Assembly: GCA_037043015.1 (NCBI GenBank)
Contig: CM073331.1
Span: forward strand, 5,467,305 to 5,531,304
Origin: Bryum argenteum
Taxonomy: Eukaryota > Streptophyta > Bryopsida > Bryales > Bryaceae
DNA: 64,000 nucleotides
Direction: 5' to 3'
Below, piece after piece: positions 57,625-64,000 of the stretch (position 1 is the stretch's first letter; every line of letters begins with the position of its first letter). The notes under the pieces are model-generated. The model ran no database searches, was not told where the DNA came from, and saw only the letters and a program-made list of their open reading frames with translations. A program made the translations under genes and the position numbers.

Positions 57625-57700
57625 GTTGTCATATCCACTCTGCATACTACCAAGGGTAGGTAAAACGAATACTATATTCACACCAACCCATACGAGTCTG
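57625..57700 (+). repeat. Dispersed repeat family Y, second copy
   Basis: CATACTACCAAGGGTAGGTA ... ATACTATATTCACACCAACC, parallel to the copy at 57190-57280. Confidence 0.6.
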
Positions 57701-58145
57701 AAAATTCTCCTTCTTTGACAATCTCACTTTTTCAGTAGTTTTGTTTTTTTCGTGACACATGTTACTTTACATGGTGCATGTAATGGTAAAGTTGTCGTTG
57801 TACTTTATCTAGTATGATTTAAAAAAAAAAATTACTTGCTTGTGGGGTCTTGAGGGAAAGAATAATCTGTGGGGTATAGTGTAGCCCCCCTTTGCTTCAG
57901 GCAGCTTTTAATGCAGCGGCCCCTTTCCTTGGTATCTGGTTCACTCCCTCTTCTTATGGATTCTCTCTCTCCTTAATCATCTCCCTAATCAAGCTACTTT
58001 TTTGCTTAATTATTCCCTTGCTAATCACACTCTTTTTCTTAATTTGCTCTTTTCTGGTGGAAGCATCGCATCTTCTGTGGGTTTTTGGCATTTGTGAGCA
58101 AGTGATTGTTGGTCCAGGCTCTTTTTGGTGGTAGGCATCTTTTTA

Positions 58146-58405
58146 CCCCTAAAGGTCCTTGATGCAAAATTGTTCAAATTATCAAAAAGAACCTTCTTCT
58201 ACTTCTGGTGCAAAGAAACTCAATCTAAGCATTGATTAGACGATCCAACCGTAGGATCTTGAAGTTAACTTGACCCTTTTCTCGAATGTCAAATTTGAAC
58301 CGTTAATTTTTCTCCAATTTTAAGATTATAATGGTCAAAGTTGGCTGAATTTTCTCCCTGCGGAACTTCCAAAAAGCGATTTCCGCTTTCTTGGACCTTT
58401 AGGGG
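58146..58405 (+). mobile_element. TTAA MITE, 260-bp family
   Basis: Left end CCCCTAAAGGTCCTTG (its flank has decayed to TTTA); right end CAAGG-like GGACCTTTAGGGG followed by TTAA at 58406-58409. The interior GATTATAATGGTCAAAGTTG is shared with 48761-49020. Confidence 0.75.
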
Positions 58406-58409
58406 TTAA

Positions 58410-58974
58410 CCCTCTAACCGGGCAATGGTGTTTTGAAAGCTCCAAAAGTATTATTTTCTACCACCTTGTTAACTTTGAGGTACACACTTTGGGGAATTTT
58501 CAATCATAGGATATTGAAGATAAATTGAAGATAAGTACCATCCGAGTTTGCGGGTAAACTTTCAACAGTTGGATCTGCACCATTTGTGAGATCGTAACAT
58601 TCAAAGTTTAATGCTCCTCTTCTTTCTTTGTGGCCATCTTTGCTCTTGCTATTGAAAAAAATGAAGGTTGTGCTTATAATGTTGATAAAGGTTTCAACTT
58701 GGGTCATTTGGAAATTTGAGTAGTGAGTTGGTGATGAACATATGCTCGAATTAAATTTTTTAGAAAGTTAAATTTAAATTGCTCTACTTGGATTGAAAAC
58801 AGAAAAATGCTCGTGAAGACTCAAAAATGCATATCTATCCTTGCAGTTTGTACCACAACGTCATATTTCCCACCTCCACAAAAAAAAATGCGGCCCCAAA
58901 TTCTACTTTTACTACTTAATATAGCTTGATCAAAACCCCAAATTGTTTTTTTGGTTGTCGTGGTCGTTTAGGGG
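58410..58974 (+). mobile_element. TTAA MITE, about 580-bp family, back-to-back with the previous one
   Basis: It begins immediately after the same TTAA (58406-58409) and ends GTCGTTTAGGGG before TTAA at 58975-58978. The interior matches 23538-24116 (ATTTGAGTAGTGAGTTGGTG block). Confidence 0.75.
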
Positions 58975-58983
58975 TTAAGATAA

Positions 58984-59250
58984 CGTGCTCAATAATGGCT
59001 CAATTCTCATCAAAACAAATCTTTAGTGAAATTAGCCGTGTCAGATACTTGTGTGCATGAGCAAAGTAAAAAGAAATATAAAAATAAAGTTAACATATTT
59101 AAATTATACTTTTCGGACCCTTCTAGAATTTGCATAATCTTTTGAAAGTGGACTCCTAAGTGTTCGTTAAATAGAGCACTCTAGAAGGATTATAGAGAGT
59201 ACACTGAAAATTAGCGATTAAAGCTATAATGTACTCCCTATGACAATCAC
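58984..59250 (+). repeat. Dispersed repeat family X, diverged copy
   Basis: Starts TGCTCAATAATGGCTCAATT as at 16262 and 63275, with GGACCCTTCTAGAATTTGCA in the position of the shared GGACTCTTCT block. Confidence 0.5.
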
Positions 59251-59621
59251 ACTAATGCACCATTTTTGGTTTTGCGCCAATTTTGAGCAATCTACCTCAG
59301 AAAGTAGAGGCTCTAAAGATCTTGGCACGAGACTAATGATGGCTCATTAGACTCAACTACTTAAGATCTACATAATGGTTCTGAAGTTCAATTTTCAAGA
59401 TACTTATAATGAAAATTCTAGGGTAAATCACTTTTGAGACACCTACAAGTCTAACTTCAAATATTCATAATAAAATTGAAAAAAATCTTCAAGTTATGCT
59501 TCCAATTGGTACAATCTTCCATTGACCATGCCCATACAAACAAATTGTTCAGACAACTAACTTCACCACAAATTTTCCAAACTAAAATTTGTCCCACAAT
59601 CATCTTACAAAGTGTAGATAG

Positions 59622-59904
59622 ATAGAAACTTTGGTCCCTTTCTAAGTGGCCGGCGTGAATGATCTCGAGGGTGTATACTATAACTACGCTAGTTTTTAGC
59701 TAGTTACTAGTGCCTTGAAGACACTTGACATAGTATCCCCCCAAAGGGCTTTGAGGTACCCATACAACAAGGTCCAAGGGCCCCCCACAATAGTTGGGTG
59801 GACTATAGTGGTGAGCACCACGCCGGCATGGGGAATAGAACCCACGACCTCCTCATTGGGGGGCCATGAGCCCCAACCACCAAGCCAAGGCTTGTGGTGC
59901 CTTT
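59622..59904 (-). mobile_element. tRNA-derived SINE, minus-strand copy
   Basis: Minus-strand head AAAGGCACCACAAGCCTTGG followed by CTTGGTGG; B-box-like GGTTCTATTCC; tail CATTCACGCCGGCCACTTAG then AAAGGGACC. Internal deletion near the tail relative to 28832-29188. Flanks CTTACAAAG and TTTACAGAG could be a decayed target duplication. Confidence 0.8.
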
Positions 59905-62288
59905 ACAGAGCATACATATCCATGTTGCTTATGGAAACTATGAAATCACAGAACAGCTGATTAATCCCTTCAGTCGAAAGTGACTCCATTGTGGTTGATT
60001 TGCTTAAAAGAAATAGGTTGTTTTTGCAAAAACTGAACTTTTGACACATCATATCTTAAGATCTATACGGTGGAAGTTGATATAATTTGGTAGGAAGACT
60101 AATCAGACAGTCAGAAAGAATATCATATGGTTGGATTTCTCAAAATCAAACTTTAAAAAAAATAAAAATAAAAATAAAAAAATAAAAACACCAATCTCAA
60201 ATAAAATCATCTAGAGGTCACTATGAGCGTCATCAACCCCTAATGCTCCAAACCTAATGCTCCAAACGGTCATAAAGTGACTGCTTTGACATGTTGTTTT
60301 CACAAAGAATGAAACTTCAACTCAATATATCTCAAGCTCCACACAATGAAATATAACAATAATTAATGGATAAGCTAGTTTACACTGCCATAAACAAGTT
60401 CCTACGGTTGAAATTTCTCAAAATCTACTTTAAAAATAAATTGTTCACCGATTTGAGATATGGCCGTTTGGAGGTCACGTAGAGCTAGAGCATTAGTCAC
60501 CATAGTCACATAAACGGGGTATGATGAGCTCAACCCTAATAAGTTTCAATCAACGAGCGAGCGAGCGAGCGGTACGATCAAGTGCCAGTATGGTAGTTAC
60601 TGGTCCGTGCCCTTTCCGTCCGTCCACAACCTCTTAGCTGCAAATTGAAGCAACCCGCCTGCAGCAGCTCCCTCCCACTCCCGCGGTGGCCATGGTGGTG
60701 GTGGTGGTGGTAGTGGTCAAGTGGTCCACATTGCTTGGAGGTCTTGCTGCGCACTTGCACTTTTCTTTCTAAAGAGACGGCCCTCCCTCCGGACCGCTTG
60801 TCCTTGCTCGTCCACTTTGGCCATGCCATGGACTGCTGAATGTACAGAGGCAATCGAGATTTCAATTGTACCACATAAGCCTCGCGAGATCATATGCTGA
60901 CTCGGTGATGGCCGCATTATCCAAGGTACGGTACAATATAGTACCGATGGTGTAATGGGGGGCTATATTTAACCATATTGATTTTTGCGAGTAGTTTTTT
61001 ATACATACATACATACATATCGCCCCCATGTCTCATACCCCACTCAAAGTCATTTAATGTCTCGAAGTGCCTTTTGAGGTGAGTAGAATATTTCTTGTAT
61101 TTGAAATGGATCCACACTTTTATTGGGTTTGATCTCAAGAGAGAAGTTGGTATATAAATTTACGCAGTTCTAGTGAGTTGTTGAAACTCCAGTTTGAAGC
61201 TTCTTGTTGGTAGCAAATGTAACTTGTTGACATGTGGGCATACAAAGGTGATTAAGTACATTTATCTCCATAAGTAGTTTGGGTTTGCTCTCTATTGAGT
61301 TACGAGGAAAACGGCTAACTTTCTCATTTGAAAATTTGTACTATTTTTGTTATACAAATAATAAACTAACATGCATGGACAAAGTAAGTGGAAGGATAGT
61401 CAAAGTGGTTTCATAAAATTTGGACTCTTATATAATTTTCTATGAATTTTCAACGCAGTCCATTATGTGTTTCTTAAATGGTGCCCTAATTCTGCACCCT
61501 ATAACATTTGCCGTAAGTACATGCTACTCTTGAGTAAAGAAGCTAATATATACCTCTTGGTGAAGAAGCCTAGTGATAGAGCTTAAGTTTTGAGCACTCT
61601 CCCTTACCATATTTGCCAAGTCAAGATAAAAACACAATGCCAAGCATCAAATAAAATCTAAAAAAACCCCAAACCAACAAAAATGAAACAAAATTTGGTG
61701 CTTGACCAAGGATGACTTTAAAAACAAGCCACTTCTTTCAAAGAGTAATAATATATGATCAATACATTAATTGTCAAAAAATAAAATATATATGGTAATA
61801 TTAGCAAGAGAACAATGAACACCAAGAATTAAACACTCCTCACCTTATTTAGCACCCAAATAAAAACAACATTAAAATCTCCAATCATATTGCAACTCAC
61901 GGCCGTGATGACCCTTCTGCAATTGGCATTTTCAATCATACAAGGGGAGCATAACCTAAATTTAAAAATTAGATTTTAAGAAATTATAATGATGAAATGA
62001 TTTTATTTATTTTTAATATTCCACCTACCAAGTTACCTAATATACTATTATCCAGCTGCAATTACGCTTCCATAGGTTCTCTGCATCTTATATTTATCCA
62101 CTTGCATGGATTGCCTAGGGTTCATGAACCCATTTTTATTTTTTAAATTTTGAAGTGTTACAAGTTGGACCCAAATGATTGAAAATTTTAATAAAAAAAA
62201 TCTTTGGGGGATTGGGGTTTAGTGTAATGGCGGCTGGTTGATTTTCACAAAGGACCACATGAAGAGTTCATTCGTTGCCTAAAAACCA
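59905..62288. other. AT-rich DNA with a GC-richer patch
   Basis: 60540-60920 is GC-richer with (GCGA)n at 60556-60571 and (GGT)n near 60692-60713; its open frames have no recognised motif. A (CATA)n tract lies at about 61003-61019. A weak family X resemblance occurs at 61380-61620. No gene was recognised. Confidence 0.4.
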
Positions 62289-62489
62289 ACTACATTAAAT
62301 AGGTAGATTAGTGTTAAATACACTATTTTATATGAATTTTTACTGTTGGCAGTATTTTTACTCTCTATATTGGTCAAGATGGGGATCCTTACATAGTATT
62401 GGAATTGATACTCTTGGTAATTTTTTTTATTAAGAGTACAAACTTATAGCATTTTCAAATCATGTAAAAATATAACCTATTTAGTGTAG
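62289..62489 (+). mobile_element. About 200-bp MITE with CTACACTAAATAGG ends, copy 1
   Basis: Ends CTACATTAAATAGGTAGATT and, inverted, CTACACTAAATAGGTTATAT. The interior matches the inverse of 63601-63800 (GGTATTGGAAT, ACTCTTGGTAA, ACTTATAGCATTTTCA). Confidence 0.8.
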
Positions 62490-63274
62490 TTGGAAAATAA
62501 ACTAAATATTCATTGACAAGTAGCTCATAAAAACCGGCCAAAGTGATTCAAATCCAATTGAGATTTTTTGTGAAAGAGGATAATGGTTGTAGATTTTTTT
62601 CTTGAATGTTGTGTGGAGAACTTTGAGCCTCTTTTTGAAGTTGGCATGGATAGAGTATATTTTTAATTATTTTTTATGTTTCTATTTATGGTATATGCAA
62701 TGGTGGGACTAAAAAATCCTCTTCTGATGAACACTAAGTTGGTTCCTACCTAGTTGCTAGTGCATTTGAGACAACAAACATTAGTGAAAAGGTAGTCTTC
62801 TTGTACACCATGAGTATACCCACAATGACTTAATATACTTGAGCTTAGATCCTACTCATCAACACTACACTAGTTTGTTCTTATACAAAATGACTCAAAT
62901 TTTGAACCACACAATCTAGAATTAGTTCACTACAAAATTATACAATTGAGATATTAGTATTGTCTTTTCATTTTATCTATGGAACTTTTTGAGAAAAGTG
63001 AGTTTTGCTAAAAACCAATAATCTATAACATATAGGTCAACTATACTCTCAATACTCCTTCTAGAGGGACATAATCACAAGAGTAGAAAAGATATTGAAG
63101 ATTTTAAAATATTTTTAAAACCTTTTTAAAAAAGAAAACTATACAAATTTTCTCAAGAAGAAAATAAGTAGAGAAATATGATCATCGAGAGCTAATTCGA
63201 TTACCACTTAACACTAATTTGAGTAAGAAGCTTCGTCTTGAAGCTTCAATTTGAATATCACCAACATTATAGTA
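62490..63274. other. AT-rich DNA
   Basis: Possible traces of the SINE family near 62740-62850 (CCTACCTAGTTGCTAGTGCA), too decayed to call. No gene seen. Confidence 0.35.
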
Positions 63275-63600
63275 AGGTGCTCAACAATGGCTCAATTTTC
63301 AACACAAGAACTCTATAGGGATGTTACCAGTGCAAGCAATTTCTGTCCATGAGGAAAATTAGTAGAAAGATGGAGCAAGTGGAAACATCATTTTTGGACT
63401 CTTCTATAACAAGTTATGAATTTTTTGAAGTTAAAAATATAGATGTTTCTAAAAATGGTGCCCTAGAGTGACACCCTAAAATGTTTACATTGAGTACATG
63501 GTGCTCTTGTATGGAGAAGTTATTATGTACTTTTGAGTGAAGAGTACTAGAGCTTCATCACTGGACCTACTCCATTTTAGACCACTCTACTATATCAATA
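63275..63600 (+). repeat. Dispersed repeat family X, best-preserved copy with 49310-49660
   Basis: Starts GTGCTCAACAATGGCTCAAT and carries GGAGCAAGTGGAA, CATTTTTGGACTCTTCTA and AAATGGTGCCCTA in order; ends CCACTCTACT next to the following MITE. Confidence 0.7.
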
Positions 63601-63800
63601 CTACACTGAATAGGTACATTACTATTAAAAGATCTGAAAATGCTATAAGTTTTTACTTTTGATACAAATTTCTTTACCAAGAGTATGGATTCCAATACCA
63701 TGGAAGGATTCCTATCTTGGCTGATGTAGAGGTCAGTAAAAACTTATAACATGTTTATTTAAATTAGTGTATCTAACACTAGTCTACCTATTTAGTGTAG
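63601..63800 (-). mobile_element. About 200-bp MITE with CTACACTAAATAGG ends, copy 2
   Basis: Ends CTACACTGAATAGGTACATT and, inverted, CTACACTAAATAGGTAGACT; exactly 200 bases. Inverted relative to 62289-62489. Confidence 0.82.
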
Positions 63801-64000
63801 AGGAAATCATGCTTCAAATATTAAGAGTGTCTTTGCTTTTACTTTCATTCACTATACACATGGCATTCTCTTAGACTTTAAATGGGGGTTAAATATCAAC
63901 AATGAAATTTAACCTCCATTTTGGTAAATAAGTCGGCAATGTCCCCTTTAATTATTTTTTTGAATCTATGCGGTGTACAAATAAATACCAGCCCCCATAC
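63801..64000. other. AT-rich window end
   Basis: Nothing recognised. Confidence 0.4.

Larger units (their letters stand above)
57147..58140. other. AT-rich DNA with two family Y repeats
   Basis: Contains the two Y copies at 57190-57280 and 57625-57700. A short T-rich open frame at 57892-58134 looks like a hydrophobic peptide but has no known match by eye. Confidence 0.4.

Overview
This window is nuclear DNA of a land plant. The evidence is spliceosomal GT-AG introns, plant-type gene families (a DUF616 glycosyltransferase-like protein, an OEP16 plastid envelope protein, a DUF6817 protein and a class XII-type bHLH factor) and a mix of plant transposons. The lineage cannot be fixed from sequence alone. 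A membrane/endonuclease CWH43-C (PGAP2IP-like) protein and low-copy genes scattered through AT-rich DNA would suit a non-seed plant such as a bryophyte or lycophyte, but that is inference.

Layout. 0-10.2 kb is gene-rich: a DUF616 gene (+), a single-exon F-box/kelch gene (-) and a five-exon CWH43-C-like gene (+). 10.6-16.1 kb is one Mutator-like element (MULE) with about 0.9-kb terminal inverted repeats (TIRs). It carries a broken SWIM-type transposase, and its arms hold captured exon fragments of a soluble epoxide hydrolase and a STE20/SPAK-type kinase. 18.4-22.4 kb holds a two-exon DUF6817 gene (+) and a divided, unrecognised gene (-). 22.8-31.8 kb is AT-rich and full of short transposons: TTAA-flanked MITEs, tRNA-derived SINEs and simple repeats. 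32.1-33.1 kb is a complete five-exon OEP16 gene. 33.9-41.5 kb is a structurally complete L1-like LINE (-) bounded by a 12-bp target duplication and interrupted by a TTAA MITE. 42-53.9 kb is transposon and repeat DNA, including nested MITEs and a 1-kb block of 9-bp, 2-bp and 10-bp periodic repeats. 54.0-56.1 kb is a five-exon bHLH gene (-). 57.0 kb has a 5S rRNA-like sequence. 57-64 kb is again AT-rich repeat DNA.

The genes do not form a pathway; each is an ordinary stand-alone eukaryotic locus. The most distinctive content is the mobile DNA: the gene-capturing MULE, a group of MITEs that all sit at TTAA (piggyBac-like target behaviour), a SINE family with a perfect target duplication, several nestings that give relative ages, and a tandem array with almost exactly one helical turn per unit. 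Exon boundaries were placed by hand from frame continuity and splice dinucleotides, so single-base errors are possible. Statements of homology rest on recognised motifs, not on database searches.
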